Assembly (NCBI GenBank): GCA_947492385.1
Contig: CANLMX010000022.1
Coordinates: forward strand, 1-35,696
Length of the DNA: 35,696 nucleotides
Direction: 5' to 3'
Origin: Planctomycetaceae bacterium
Lineage (GTDB): Bacteria; Planctomycetota; Phycisphaerae; Phycisphaerales; SM1A02
Position 1 is the first letter of the stretch. The number at the start of each line of letters is the position of its first letter. The notes beneath the pieces are model-generated. The model saw nothing but the letters and a program-made list of their open reading frames with translations, was not told where the DNA came from and did not search any database. Below are positions 9,584-19,300 of this stretch, piece after piece. The translations under genes were made by a program, and so were the position numbers.

Positions 9584-10717
9584 TCAGACGAGGCGCAGCG
9601 AGGCACGCGCGGCCGCACGGACCTCGGGCGTTTCCGACGGATTGAGCGCCACCACCGAGAGCTGCGCACCGAGTGCATCGCGCACCTCAGCGGGAGATGC
9701 GCGGTCCACAAGGACGCTTCCTGCGGCCAAGGCCGCATTGCGACGCCACATCGCGTGACCCGCACGGCGGAGGACGCCGTTCAGCTGCGCCGCCTCCCAG
9801 TCGTCCTCGGTCCAGCCGAGCACCTCGAGCAGCGGGAATCCCGTGCGATGCGCCCGATAGGCCTCGTGCGTGGCCACGCGCCGCGAACGCACGGTGGGCT
9901 GCGAGTGCGGGCACGCTTCCTGGCACGCATCGCAGCCGAAGAGCCAATCCTCCGTTCGCCCCGCAAACCACTCGGCGGCCGTGCCGCGGTCCTCGATGGT
10001 CAGGGCGCTCACGCACCTCGATGCGTCGACCGACCACGGCACGATCGCGTCCGTGGGGCATGCGTCGATGCAGCGCGTGCATGCACCGCACGGATCGGCG
10101 TCGACCGTCGCGCCGCCGGGCATTCCCCCGTCCGCGCGCACCGGCGCAAGTTCCACGGTGCTCACCAGCGCCCCGAGGACGAGCCATGACCCCATCCCTC
10201 GGGGACCGATGAGCAGGCTGTGCTTCCCGATCCGCCCGAGCCCGGCGCGCTCGGCATGCTCGCGCTCGAGGAGAGGCGCGGTGTCGACGCAGACCCGGAA
10301 CCGCTCGCCCGGATAGGCCTCGAGCAGCTCCTCGGCGAGCGCCTCGAGCCGCGCCCGGATGACGACGTGGTAGTCCTCGCCTCGCGCGTACCGGCCGATG
10401 CGCCCGACCCCGGGCACGCGCCGGTCGGGCCGTCCATCGGCATATCGATCGGCGACGCACAGGACGCTTCGGGCGCCCGGGACCAGTACGCGCGGGTCGA
10501 GCCGTCGATCGACCTGCTCGGCGAGGTACGCCATCGCCCCGTGCCGACCCGCGTCGATCCAGGCCCGGTACTCCTCGGCCCGCGAACTCGGCCCTGCGTC
10601 GGCGATCCCCGCGAGCGCGAACCCGTGCTGCGCGCACCGCGCAAGCACCCAGCGGGAGCGTGCCACGGGGTCCGAGCCGGGCCCCGCCGCCGCGGTCCCG
10701 GCGTCGGGCGTCGCCAT
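9584..10717 (-). CDS. queG: Epoxyqueuosine reductase QueG
   Basis: Reduces epoxyqueuosine to queuosine at position 34 of tRNAs with GUN anticodons, using cobalamin and two [4Fe-4S] clusters. The 377-residue protein has the family segment VDTAPLLEREHAERAGLGRIGKH (abbreviated: VDTAPLLER, AGLGRIGK). It also has ferredoxin-like Cys sets: CGACTRCIDACP (about residues 205-216) and a second set CDACQEACP near 258-266 with an intervening Cys in RCVSAL. A short HEAT-like helical C-terminus follows, as in the longer QueG form. The start ATG 10717 shares one base with the hpnE stop (TGATG), so it is the last gene of the hpnCDE operon. queA, the preceding pathway step, lies at 32485-33549 in another operon. 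The stop is 1 nt from the convergent lipoprotein stop. No functional link to squalene synthesis is evident. Confidence 0.94.
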   Translation of the reverse strand: MATPDAGTAAAGPGSDPVARSRWVLARCAQHGFALAGIADAGPSSRAEEYRAWIDAGRHGAMAYLAEQVDRRLDPRVLVPGARSVLCVADRYADGRPDRRVPGVGRIGRYARGEDYHVVIRARLEALAEELLEAYPGERFRVCVDTAPLLEREHAERAGLGRIGKHSLLIGPRGMGSWLVLGALVSTVELAPVRADGGMPGGATVDADPCGACTRCIDACPTDAIVPWSVDASRCVSALTIEDRGTAAEWFAGRTEDWLFGCDACQEACPHSQPTVRSRRVATHEAYRAHRTGFPLLEVLGWTEDDWEAAQLNGVLRRAGHAMWRRNAALAAGSVLVDRASPAEVRDALGAQLSVVALNPSETPEVRAAARASLRLV

Positions 10718-12126
10718 CAGCGCGCGACCCCCAGGATGCGGGCAAGCGGTGCAGGCGCCAGGTCCGGGACCAGCATCCGCTCGCCGACGATCGCGCCCGC
10801 GGCGGCGTACCCCGACCGGACCGCGCCTTCCATCGTCGCGGGCCAGCCGGTGCGTGACCAATCGCCGGCGATGAAGAGATTCCCGACGCCGCCGTCGCGA
10901 TCGATTCCGGACGCCGCCGCCCCGGGCCGGATGCGATCGAATCCCGGCACCGGCGCGAACGTGGCACGCTTCTCCTTCACGCTGCGCACCGCCGTCGGCT
11001 CGACCCCGCACGCCGCGGGAAAGGCCCACCGGAGATCCGCCAGGACGCGGGCCGCGATCGCATCCTCGTCGAGCTCCATCCACCGATCCGCGCCGCTGAT
11101 GACCGCGTGCACGTGCTGCGAACCGTCAGGCTCGCAGCCCTTGTCGAACAGCCAGTGCGTCCCCCGCCCCGGCAGCACCGCGTGCGGAAGGTCCATGACC
11201 TTGCGCGGGAACCGCAGGTGCACACCCAGGATCGGGCTTGAACCCACCTCCTCGAGGTGCGCAAGCCGCCCATCGGCACGCACGAGCGTCGAGGACACGA
11301 GCTTCGCGAGACGGTCGGCCGGCAACGCGGCGACGACGGCATCCGCCTCGACCACGCCCTCGTCGGTCACCACGCCGGTGACGCGACGGCCGTCGAACGC
11401 GATCGCCCGCGCGCTCACGCCCAGCCGTACCGATCCCCCGGCCGCCGCGATCGCTTGCTCCGCGGGGTCGTAGAGCCGCACGAGCGGCACCGTCGACAGT
11501 CCCATGAGCGGCGCCTCCGAGCTGGCGAGGAACCCTTCCTGGAAGACCTGCATCGCGCTGGCCGCGGACACCTCGCCCACGTCGAGGTTGCATGCGCTGA
11601 CGACCACCGGGCTCCAGAACACGTCGACCACGCGCTGCGGCTGGCGGGTCTCGGCGAGGAACTCGCCGAACGCGCGCCCCTCCCATGCGAGCCGGCCGGA
11701 CGCGCCCATCCGAAGCATGCGCCACATCGCGCGCGCCACCGCGACCTTCTCCCCCAGCGAAAGCATCCGCATCCGCAGGAACGACCACGTGAAGTGCCCC
11801 GGCGCCGGCAGGCGCCCCGGGCGCATCCGGTCGGGCGCGTGCGGCGGGTTCATCCAGTGGATGTCGCGGTGCCATTCGATGGCGTCGAGCACCCCGAGGC
11901 GCGCATAGAAGTCGATGAGGTTGGTGCAGCAGCCCATGAGGACGTGCTGGCAGTTGTCGAGCACCTCGCCCGTGCGCGGGTCGACGAAGCTGGTGGCACG
12001 CCCGCCGAGCTTGCGACGGGTCTCGATCACGGTGACGCCGATGCCTCGCTCGGCCAGCCGGAGCGCGCATGCGAGTCCCGCGATGCCGCCGCCCACGACC
12101 GCAACGGAGCGCGGCGACGCGGTCAT
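10717..12126 (-). CDS. hpnE: Hydroxysqualene dehydroxylase HpnE
   Basis: FAD-dependent last step of bacterial squalene synthesis, reducing hydroxysqualene to squalene. The 469-residue protein opens with the dinucleotide-binding motif VAVVGGGIAGLACALRLAERG and VTVIE, followed by KLGGRATSF, the typical start of the amine oxidase/phytoene desaturase-like superfamily. NCQHVLMGCCTNL and the C-terminal FIAGDWSRTGWPATMEGAVRSG FAD segment match HpnE. The start ATG 12126 overlaps the hpnD stop by ATGA, with GGGAG 8 nt upstream. Its end overlaps queG. Carotenoid desaturases are related, but the neighbours hpnC and hpnD make HpnE the clear call. Confidence 0.92.
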   Translation of the reverse strand: MTASPRSVAVVGGGIAGLACALRLAERGIGVTVIETRRKLGGRATSFVDPRTGEVLDNCQHVLMGCCTNLIDFYARLGVLDAIEWHRDIHWMNPPHAPDRMRPGRLPAPGHFTWSFLRMRMLSLGEKVAVARAMWRMLRMGASGRLAWEGRAFGEFLAETRQPQRVVDVFWSPVVVSACNLDVGEVSAASAMQVFQEGFLASSEAPLMGLSTVPLVRLYDPAEQAIAAAGGSVRLGVSARAIAFDGRRVTGVVTDEGVVEADAVVAALPADRLAKLVSSTLVRADGRLAHLEEVGSSPILGVHLRFPRKVMDLPHAVLPGRGTHWLFDKGCEPDGSQHVHAVISGADRWMELDEDAIAARVLADLRWAFPAACGVEPTAVRSVKEKRATFAPVPGFDRIRPGAAASGIDRDGGVGNLFIAGDWSRTGWPATMEGAVRSGYAAAGAIVGERMLVPDLAPAPLARILGVAR

Positions 12127-13019
12127 CGCGACGCTCCCGCCATCCGTCGCGCACGGAACGCGATCCACGCCTTGCGCCATGCCGGCAGCCGCACACGACC
12201 GGGGCCCACGACGGCATCGGGCCGCGCATGCACCCGTCCAAGGATGCCCCGGTAGATCTCGGTCATCGCCCAGAGCGTGGGCCGGCATGAGGGCGTGATC
12301 ATCGCGTCGAGGGGCGCACTCCGCAGGAAGAACTGCTCGGCGCGGTCACACTGCGCGCGCATGAACTCCGCGCACTGGGCGGGCGAGCTCCACGCGCGCA
12401 GCGCCTCGGGCGTGAGGTCCATGCGCCGGAAGTCCTCGGCCGGCAGGTACACGCGTCCGAGGTCGAAGTCCTCGCGGTAGTCGCGCAGGATGTTGGTGAG
12501 CTGGAAGGCGATGCCGCGATCCACGGCGAGCGCCTGCGCGGCCCCGTCCGAATGCCCCCACACCCGGATGCACACCAGGCCCACCGTACTCGCGACGCGG
12601 TAGCAGAATCCCCGCAGGTCATCCCACGTCTCGCACCGGACGACGCCCACGTCGCCGAGCTGCCCGTCGAGCATGTCGTGGAAGTCCCGCGGCGCGAGTT
12701 CATGGTTCGCCGCCACCCATGCGAGCGCGCGCCAGGTCGCGCGACCCCCGGGCGGACGTCCCGCGAGCGCGGCATCGGTGTCGTGCCGGAACTGCGCGAT
12801 CCGCCGGACGCGCTCGTCGTCGGGAATGCCCTCGGCATCGGCGAGGTCGTCGGCCTCGCGCATCCACGCGTAGATCGCGTACATCGCGCTGCGCTGCGGC
12901 TCGGGGGTCAGCTTCAGCCCGTACCAGAAGTTCCGGGCACGGGTGCGCGTCACCCGTTCGCATTCCGCGATGGCGGGGATGAGGTCCGCGGGGACGCCTG
13001 CAGGCGCCGCGCGGCTCAT
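12123..13019 (-). CDS. hpnD: Presqualene diphosphate synthase HpnD
   Basis: Condenses two farnesyl diphosphates to presqualene diphosphate. The 298-residue size is normal for the trans-isoprenyl diphosphate synthase (squalene/phytoene synthase) family. Both Asp-rich Mg-diphosphate motifs are intact: MREADDLAD (about residues 50-58) and LTNILRDYREDFDLGRVYLP near 173-192. The start ATG 13019 overlaps the hpnC stop by ATGA, with GGAGG at 13027-13031 giving a good ribosome site. Open sequence upstream to 13964 is antisense-like noise within hpnC. Phytoene synthase is the main alternative, rejected because of the adjacent hpnC and hpnE. Confidence 0.92.
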   Translation of the reverse strand: MSRAAPAGVPADLIPAIAECERVTRTRARNFWYGLKLTPEPQRSAMYAIYAWMREADDLADAEGIPDDERVRRIAQFRHDTDAALAGRPPGGRATWRALAWVAANHELAPRDFHDMLDGQLGDVGVVRCETWDDLRGFCYRVASTVGLVCIRVWGHSDGAAQALAVDRGIAFQLTNILRDYREDFDLGRVYLPAEDFRRMDLTPEALRAWSSPAQCAEFMRAQCDRAEQFFLRSAPLDAMITPSCRPTLWAMTEIYRGILGRVHARPDAVVGPGRVRLPAWRKAWIAFRARRMAGASR

Positions 13020-14056
13020 CGCGGCGCCTCCGGCGCACACGCGGCCTGCCCCGACGGGGCCATGCCCGCGGCGGCGGCCCGGCCCGCGTGCGTGCGAGCC
13101 CATCGGGGCGCAGTGACGTCCCACCACGCGCGCGCGACCAGCATCCCCTTCGCCGCGCGCCCCAGCCGCGGCCGATGGATGCAGGTGTCGAGGTTCCAGT
13201 CCTCGATGGCGCGCAGCACGTGCTCGCCGCCCTCGACGAACAGCCGCACGACGGGCATCGCCTCGCCCGAGAGCGTCGGGAGCAGCGCTCGTCCCTCGGC
13301 GAACAGCGCGTGGCACCGGTCGACCACGGGCCGAACCGCCGCGCGGTACTCGGCGAGGAAGGAATGGTCGGGAGCGTGCCCGGCGCGGGCGGCCGCGAGG
13401 AGCCGGGGCTCGAACTCCGGGATGCCCCGCGTGAACTCGCGCGGGAGGTAGATCCGGTCCCGCTCGAGGAGGTCGCGCTGGACGTCCTGCACGTGGTTGA
13501 CCACCTGCAGCGCGGTGCAGATGCGGTCGCTCATCGCGCATCGCGCGGGCGTCGCCTGGCCGAAGAGCGCCAGCACGATCCGCCCCACCGGATCGGCGCT
13601 CAGCGCGCAGTAACCGACGAGCTCGTCCCACGTCTCCCAGCGCGTGCGCACCTGGTCGAGCTCGAACGCGCGGATGAGGTCGTCGAACAGCCGCGCGGGG
13701 ATCGCGTGCCGGACGACCGCCGGCCGCAGCGCGACGAACACGGGGTGCCGGGGCGCGCCCGCGAAGCACGCGTCCAGCTCGCCGCGCCACCACGCGAGCA
13801 GCGAGAGCCGTTCCTCGCCCGCCGTGCCCGCCTCGTCGCCGAGGTCGTCGGCCCACCGGCAGAACGCGTAGACCGCCGCGAAGTCCGGGCGGAGGCGCTC
13901 CGGAACCAGGGAGCTGAGCACGCTGAAGTTCTCGTAGTGGCCCACCGCCAGCGCCTTGCACCACGTCACCGCCTCGGCCTCGCCCATCAAGGGCGCGATG
14001 CCGGGCCCGACGCGGCCGGGGCCGAACTCCGCAAGCTGCGCGGTGACGCTCGCCAC
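13016..14056 (-). CDS. hpnC: Hydroxysqualene synthase HpnC
   Basis: Hydrolyses presqualene diphosphate to hydroxysqualene, acting between HpnD and HpnE. The protein has the segment LAVGHYENFSVLSSLVP, the first Asp-rich motif WADDLGDE (about residue 70) and a second, NHVQDVQRDL (about 190). With GTG 14056 it has 346 residues. The alternative ATG at 13987 would remove the segment TAQLAEFGPGRVGPG. I prefer GTG 14056 because a TACAGT element ends 7 nt before it and because planctomycete homologues, as I recall them, carry a similar leading segment. It is first in the operon hpnC-hpnD-hpnE-queG and divergent from ispH. No cyclase gene (shc) is in the window, so whether squalene goes to hopanoids or sterols cannot be said. 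Confidence 0.9.
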   Translation of the reverse strand: MASVTAQLAEFGPGRVGPGIAPLMGEAEAVTWCKALAVGHYENFSVLSSLVPERLRPDFAAVYAFCRWADDLGDEAGTAGEERLSLLAWWRGELDACFAGAPRHPVFVALRPAVVRHAIPARLFDDLIRAFELDQVRTRWETWDELVGYCALSADPVGRIVLALFGQATPARCAMSDRICTALQVVNHVQDVQRDLLERDRIYLPREFTRGIPEFEPRLLAAARAGHAPDHSFLAEYRAAVRPVVDRCHALFAEGRALLPTLSGEAMPVVRLFVEGGEHVLRAIEDWNLDTCIHRPRLGRAAKGMLVARAWWDVTAPRWARTHAGRAAAAGMAPSGQAACAPEAPR

Positions 14057-14063
14057 GGGGCCA

Positions 14064-14069
14064 ACTGTA
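14064..14069 (-). promoter_or_regulatory. Candidate -10 element (TACAGT) of the hpnCDE-queG operon
   Basis: TACAGT on the minus strand with a 7-nt gap to GTG 14056 and no Shine-Dalgarno. The message would be leaderless or nearly so. It lies in the 99-bp gap shared with the ispH promoter. Confidence 0.4.
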
Positions 14070-14139
14070 GCGGCTGCGGGCCGCCCCGTGCGGGCCGGCT
14101 CACGCAGGCCGCGGTGCGCGAGGGCCGGGGCGCGCCCGA

Positions 14140-14145
14140 TACACT
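14140..14145 (+). promoter_or_regulatory. Candidate -10 element (TACACT) of ispH-rlmN
   Basis: TACACT inside cccGATACACT, with a 10-nt gap to ATG 14156. The gap is C-rich and has no Shine-Dalgarno. An identical block (ctcccGATACACT/cgcccGATACACT) with the same 10-nt gap precedes the gene at 20664. No clear -35 box is visible. Confidence 0.45.
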
Positions 14146-14155
14146 TGTCCCCCCG

Positions 14156-15217
14156 ATGAAGATCATCCTCGCGAATCCCCGCGGCTTCTGCGCCGGCGTC
14201 TACATGGCGATCGACGTGGTCGACCAGCTCCTCGACATCTGCCCGGACGAGACGATCTACGTCTACCACGAGATCGTGCACAACCGGCACGTGGTCGATC
14301 GCTTCCGCGCACGCGGGGTGCAGTTCATCGAGGACGTCTCGGAGGTCCCGGACGGCTCGATCGTGGTCTTCAGCGCGCACGGCGTCAGCCCGGCGCTCCG
14401 CGAGGAGGCCCGCACGCGCAACCTCACCGCCATCGACGCGACGTGCCCGCTCGTCACGAAGGTCCACAACGAGGCCATCCGATACGCACGCGCGGGCTAC
14501 CAGATCCTGCTTGTCGGCCACGCCGACCACCAGGAGATCATCGGCACCCGCGGGGAGGCTCCCGACTGCACGCAGGTCGTCGAATGCCCCGAGGACATCC
14601 CGGGACTGGTCGTCAAGGATCCGAACAAGTTGGTCTACCTGACGCAGACCACGCTCTCGACCGATGACGCGAACGTGATCATCGCTGCGCTCAAGCAGGC
14701 GTTCCCGACGATCAAGGAACCCCCGAGCGAGGACATCTGCTACGCGACCACCAACCGCCAGCGCGCGGTCCGCGAGCTCGCGCCGAAGGCCGACCTCGTC
14801 CTGGTGGTCGGGAGCCGCAACAGCTCGAACTCGGTGCGGCTGACGGAGATCAGCCAGAACATGGGCACGCCCGCGCGACTGGTCGACGACCGCAGCGAGC
14901 TGCGCGCCGAGTGGTTCGAGGGCATCTCCACGGTGCTCGTGACCGCGGGCGCGAGCGCCCCCGAGGACCTGGTGCAGGCGCTGATCGTCGACCTCGTCGA
15001 GCGCTTCGGCGGCGAGGTCGAGCAGCACGACGTGTACCACGAGCAGGTGGAATTCGGCCTTCCGGGCACGCTCAAGGACCAGATGCGCAAGCGCGGCATC
15101 GACCCGACAGGCCGCCGCGTCATGCGCAAGGACGCCGACCAGGCGATGGGCGCATGGCTCGACCGGCACGGCATCGCGCACCGGACAGTCGACCTCACCG
15201 TGGGCTCGACCCGGTGA
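14156..15217 (+). CDS. ispH: 4-hydroxy-3-methylbut-2-enyl diphosphate reductase IspH
   Basis: Last step of the MEP pathway, reducing HMBPP to isopentenyl and dimethylallyl diphosphate with a [4Fe-4S] cluster. The 353-residue protein has the three cluster cysteines in family context: Cys12 (PRGFCAGV), Cys97 (DATCPLV) and Cys195 (ICYATTNRQ). It also has the substrate residues HNR (His42 region), AHG (His75), Glu127 in HQEIIGT, and the diphosphate-binding SSNSVRL. The start ATG 14156 has no Shine-Dalgarno and lies just after a TACACT element. Its stop overlaps rlmN by GTGA. It supplies the isoprenoid units used by the divergent squalene operon. Confidence 0.96.
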   Translation: MKIILANPRGFCAGVYMAIDVVDQLLDICPDETIYVYHEIVHNRHVVDRFRARGVQFIEDVSEVPDGSIVVFSAHGVSPALREEARTRNLTAIDATCPLVTKVHNEAIRYARAGYQILLVGHADHQEIIGTRGEAPDCTQVVECPEDIPGLVVKDPNKLVYLTQTTLSTDDANVIIAALKQAFPTIKEPPSEDICYATTNRQRAVRELAPKADLVLVVGSRNSSNSVRLTEISQNMGTPARLVDDRSELRAEWFEGISTVLVTAGASAPEDLVQALIVDLVERFGGEVEQHDVYHEQVEFGLPGTLKDQMRKRGIDPTGRRVMRKDADQAMGAWLDRHGIAHRTVDLTVGSTR

Positions 15218-16293
15218 GCGGACCCGCGCGCACCGGATTCTTCGAGCTCGACGCAGCGGGCCTCGAGGCGTGGTGCGGCGCGCGCGGCATGCCGCGCTTC
15301 GCGGCGCGCCAGCTCGCGGACTGGGTGTACGCCAAGGGCACGGTCGATCTCGGCGCGATGACGAACCTGTCGAAGTCGCACCGCGACCTCCTGGCCCACG
15401 AACTCGCGTTCCTGCAGGGGGACGAGCTGAAGTCGCTCGAGGCCACCGACGGCACGAGGAAGCTGCTGCTCGGCTGGCCGGCGCCCGGCGTCATGCTGCC
15501 GGTGCTCGGAGTCGCCACCGGTCGCGAGACCGAGTGCGTGATGATCCCGAGCGAGGAGCGCCGGACCGCCTGCGTCTCGAGCCAGATGGGGTGCCCGGTC
15601 GGCTGCCGCTTCTGCGCCTCCGGGCTCGAGGGCGTCGAGGGCAACCTCACCGCCGGACGCATCGTCGAACAGGTCTGGCGGCTCGCGCGCGTGCCCGGCG
15701 TCGGACGCATCACGAACGTCGTTTTCATGGGGATGGGCGAGCCGCTCGCCAACTTCGCGGCGGTCACCGACGCCATCCGCACGCTCAATGCGCCGTGGGG
15801 CATGGGGATCGGCGCGCGGCGGATCACGGTCAGCACCGTCGGGCTGCCGGCCGCCATCCGCAAGCTGTGCGGGTTCGAGATCCCCGTCACGCTCGCGCTG
15901 AGCCTGCACGCGCCGAACGACGAGCTTCGCCGGAAGATCATCCCGTGGGCGGAGTACTCGACCGTGGCCGAGCTGCTCGACGCGTGCCAGGAGTGGTTCC
16001 GCAAGACCGGCCGCGAGATCACGCTCGAGTACATCCTGCTCGGCGGCTTCAACGACCGCCGCGAGCACGCCGAGGAACTCGCGCGCGTGGCACGCACGAT
16101 CCGCGCGAACGTCAACCTCATCCGCTACAACGAGGTCGACGGCCTGCCCTTCGCACGCCCCGACGACCACGACGTGCTCGAGTTCCAGGGCATCCTGCGC
16201 GAGGCCGGCGTCAACACGCACATCCGGGCCAGCCGCGGCCGCGACATCAAGGCCGCGTGCGGGCAGCTGCGGCACGAGTCCATGCGGGCCTGA
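15214..16293 (+). CDS. rlmN: 23S rRNA/tRNA adenine C2-methyltransferase RlmN
   Basis: Radical SAM enzyme that methylates C2 of A2503 in 23S rRNA and of A37 in some tRNAs. The 359-residue size is typical. The cluster motif CX3CX2C is Cys127, Cys131 and Cys134 (CPVGCRFC). The two further family cysteines are Cys120 (RTACVSSQ) and Cys349 (AACGQLR), the latter the methyl-carrying residue by homology with E. coli Cys355. GMGEPLAN and SLHAPND are also conserved. The start GTG 15214 overlaps the ispH stop (GTGA), so translation is coupled. It converges on the oxidoreductase-like gene with a 19-bp gap. The paralogue Cfr is excluded only by overall similarity, and a housekeeping role is more likely. 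Confidence 0.94.
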   Translation: MSGPARTGFFELDAAGLEAWCGARGMPRFAARQLADWVYAKGTVDLGAMTNLSKSHRDLLAHELAFLQGDELKSLEATDGTRKLLLGWPAPGVMLPVLGVATGRETECVMIPSEERRTACVSSQMGCPVGCRFCASGLEGVEGNLTAGRIVEQVWRLARVPGVGRITNVVFMGMGEPLANFAAVTDAIRTLNAPWGMGIGARRITVSTVGLPAAIRKLCGFEIPVTLALSLHAPNDELRRKIIPWAEYSTVAELLDACQEWFRKTGREITLEYILLGGFNDRREHAEELARVARTIRANVNLIRYNEVDGLPFARPDDHDVLEFQGILREAGVNTHIRASRGRDIKAACGQLRHESMRA

Positions 16294-16312
16294 CGGGGCC
16301 GCGCGGGCCGGG

Positions 16313-19300
16313 CTACTCCCGCCCGAGGCAGATGCGCTCCACCTCGGGCACGGGCAGCTCCCGGAGCCGGTGGCCGGCGGCCAGTTCGTGCAGCCGGCGC
16401 ACCGCGGCCATCCACCGCTCCCGTCCCGGGCGATCGTGGATCGCGCGCTCCATGAGCTCGAGCACCGCGGCCCGCAGCCGCCGCTCCGGCGGCTGCCCCC
16501 GGACCTCGTTCGGAACCACGCGCCAGAGCACCAGCGCAAGCTGCGCAGGCCAGTCGCTCGACCGGAGGTCGATCCTCCACATGGTCCGCCCGAGCACCGC
16601 CTCGATGCGGTTGAGGTACCGGCGCGTCATCTCGTCGCCGCGCGCCTCGCGGACGCCGAGCCGCTCGCGGATGCGCCGCGCCTGTCCCACGCTCGCCTGG
16701 ATCGCGGCCACGTACAGCGCGTCGCGGATGAGCACGGCCTCGGCGAGCGGCAGGATCCCGTAGGTGCAGAGGGCGCGGTCCGGGTCGTCGGAGCCCGCCT
16801 CGTACAGGTCGCGCACCAGGCCCACGTACCAGCGGAGGTGGCGAACGCCGCCCCATGCCACGCAGCGCGACGCCGCGTTCACGAAGTCGCGAAGCGCGAG
16901 GCGACCGTCGTTGGTCGCGTAGAGCGCGGGCATCGCGTCGAGCGATTCGCGGACGATCTCGCGGAACTGCCGGGCACGCCGGCGGCCGCCGTGGCGCGAC
17001 GCCTCGAGCTCGAGCGCGGTGCGGCGGACCAGCCGCCCGAGGCTCTCGGCCTTGCGGGACTCGCTGCGCGCATCCTCGAGCCCCGCGGCGACGCGTCGGC
17101 CGAACGCGAACGCCTCGAGCGAACGGCCGAACCCGCGTGCCTCGATGCGGCGGAGCGCAGCCTCGAGCGCCTCGAGGGACACCGGGACGAACCCCCGCTG
17201 GTACGCGGCACCAAGCGCGACGAGGTCCGTCACGCGGTCGGTGAGGAACTCGCGCCGCGCCGCGCCCGCGAGGTCCGCCAGCAGCGCGCCGTCGGCCTTC
17301 GTCGCCAGCGGGATCGCGCGTGGCAGCAGCTCGACCGCCGCCGCCAGCTGCGGCACCACCTGGTCCTCGTACGCGCCCACGTTCGCAACCACGTACGTGC
17401 GATCGGGCGCCGCGACGCGGAGGTAGGGGTCCGGCCCGATCGCACGGAGCGTCTCGATCGGGTCGAAGCCGACGAGCAGGTCCGCCTCGCCGTACGGGCA
17501 TTGCGTCGCGTGCACGCGCGCGTCGGGCCCGGCATCCTCGCCGGTGAACAGCACCTGCCCCCACGCGCGCCGACCCGGGCCGACGGGCGTGGGGTGGTAG
17601 ATCGCCTGCACGCGGTAGCCCATCGCGCGCCCGGCCTCGCAGAGTGCGATGGTCGCGAGGCCCGGCGGCTCGCCGCGGAAGCCCGCGAGGTGGCATCGCC
17701 ACATCCCTTCGCGCGCATGGATCGGGCGTGCCGGCGCGAGGCGCCCGTCGAGCCCGTCCACCGCGGGCGGCCGCGAGCGCACGACCTCGACCTGCTCGAG
17801 CAGCGCGCGCACCTCGATTCGCACCGGCAGGCCCTCGCCGGCGGGGAACGTCTCCTTCACGACCTCGGTGCGGAGCGGGTCCAGCCCGCGCTCCAGGCCG
17901 CGTTCCATGAGCTCGGCCTGGGGCAAGGGGCGCACGTCGCACCCCGTGTCCGCCGGCCACACCAGCCGCTGGCGCGGCGTGAATCCAAGCCGATCGGCCT
18001 CGGCGACGCCCGCCTCGAGCTGCCGGATGTCGCGGCGCGCGGGAGGCCCGTCGTGCGCGACGATCACGCCCACGCCTTCAAGGCGGGCGACCTGCGCGAC
18101 GGTGGCCGCCAGCGCCGGACGGTTGTTCAGGTCGCAGTGCGCCACGTGCAGCCGCGGCGCCGCGGTGAGCGGCACGGCCGCGTTGGCGAGCCGCTCGACG
18201 TCGATCTCGTCGTTCCCGCCCAGGTCCGCCACGATGAACAGCGTCGGCATCGGGTCGATCGCGGCCTGACGGATGGCTGCAGGACCCTCGACCGCGAACC
18301 GCCTGCGGTCCCAGAGCTCGACTTCGGTCACGACGTCCGCCTGCGGCTGCGGCTCGCCCTCGAGCGCCAGTGCGCGCGTGGGTGCCTCGGGCGCATCCGG
18401 ATCGGCGCGCGCCACCTCCGCCGCGGCATCGGGGAGCACCGAGCGGATCGAGAGGATCGCGCCCGTCGGCCCGAGCCCGAAGCTCCGCCGCGGGATCTCC
18501 AGGCGCTCGAGCTCCGGGTTCGGCGCGGCCAGGCGAGGCGAGTGCTCGAGCCCGGCACGCACGAGCTGGAACAGGTGCATCGCCTTGCGGAGCAGGATCG
18601 ACGTGCGCACCGCGTCGTTGATGTCGAGACGGACCTCCTCCCCGTCGCGCGGGGGAAGGCGGTCCCACCAGAGCCGCGCCGGCCGATGCCCGGCGGCTCG
18701 CAGCGCCTCGGCCACGGCAAGCACCTCGGGCGCCACCGAGCCCGGACGCGGCTCGAGCACGACGGCGTCCTCGCATCGCGTGAGGAACCGCTCCAGGAGC
18801 GCAGGGTCCATCGGATTGGAACATCCCAGTTCGAGCACGGGGACGCGCCCCTCGAGCCCGAAGGCACCCAGGATGTGGCGGATCGCAACCCCCGCGGGGC
18901 CCACGGACACGAACCCCACCGGCTCGCGCTCGCCGGGACTCGGGAGCGCGGTCACGCGGTTCAGTTCCAGCCGGCGCACGATGCGGAGGGCATCGTCGGA
19001 CTCGTGCGCGCGCCCCCCGCCGCGCCGGTCGCGGAGGATCGCCGCGGCCTGCTCGATGCGCTCCACCACTCGATTGGCGCGCAACCGCGGCGAGTCCACC
19101 GACCGGAGGACCGCGGCGTGCGCCACCACCGCCGCCATGCGCTCACCGCCCGATGCGAGCCGAAACGCGTGCTCGATGCCGTCGCGGAGCGCCACGATGC
19201 CGCCGGGCGCGACCACCGGCAGCCCGAGCGAGCGCGCGGCCTGCCATGGCGACGCCAGTCGCACCAGGTACGGATTGTCCTCCAACAGCAGCACGACGCC

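Noticed and set aside
13088-14155. An N-terminal extension of IspH
   Set aside because: The extension is antisense to hpnC. IspH proteins normally begin at the MKIILANPRGFCAG segment.
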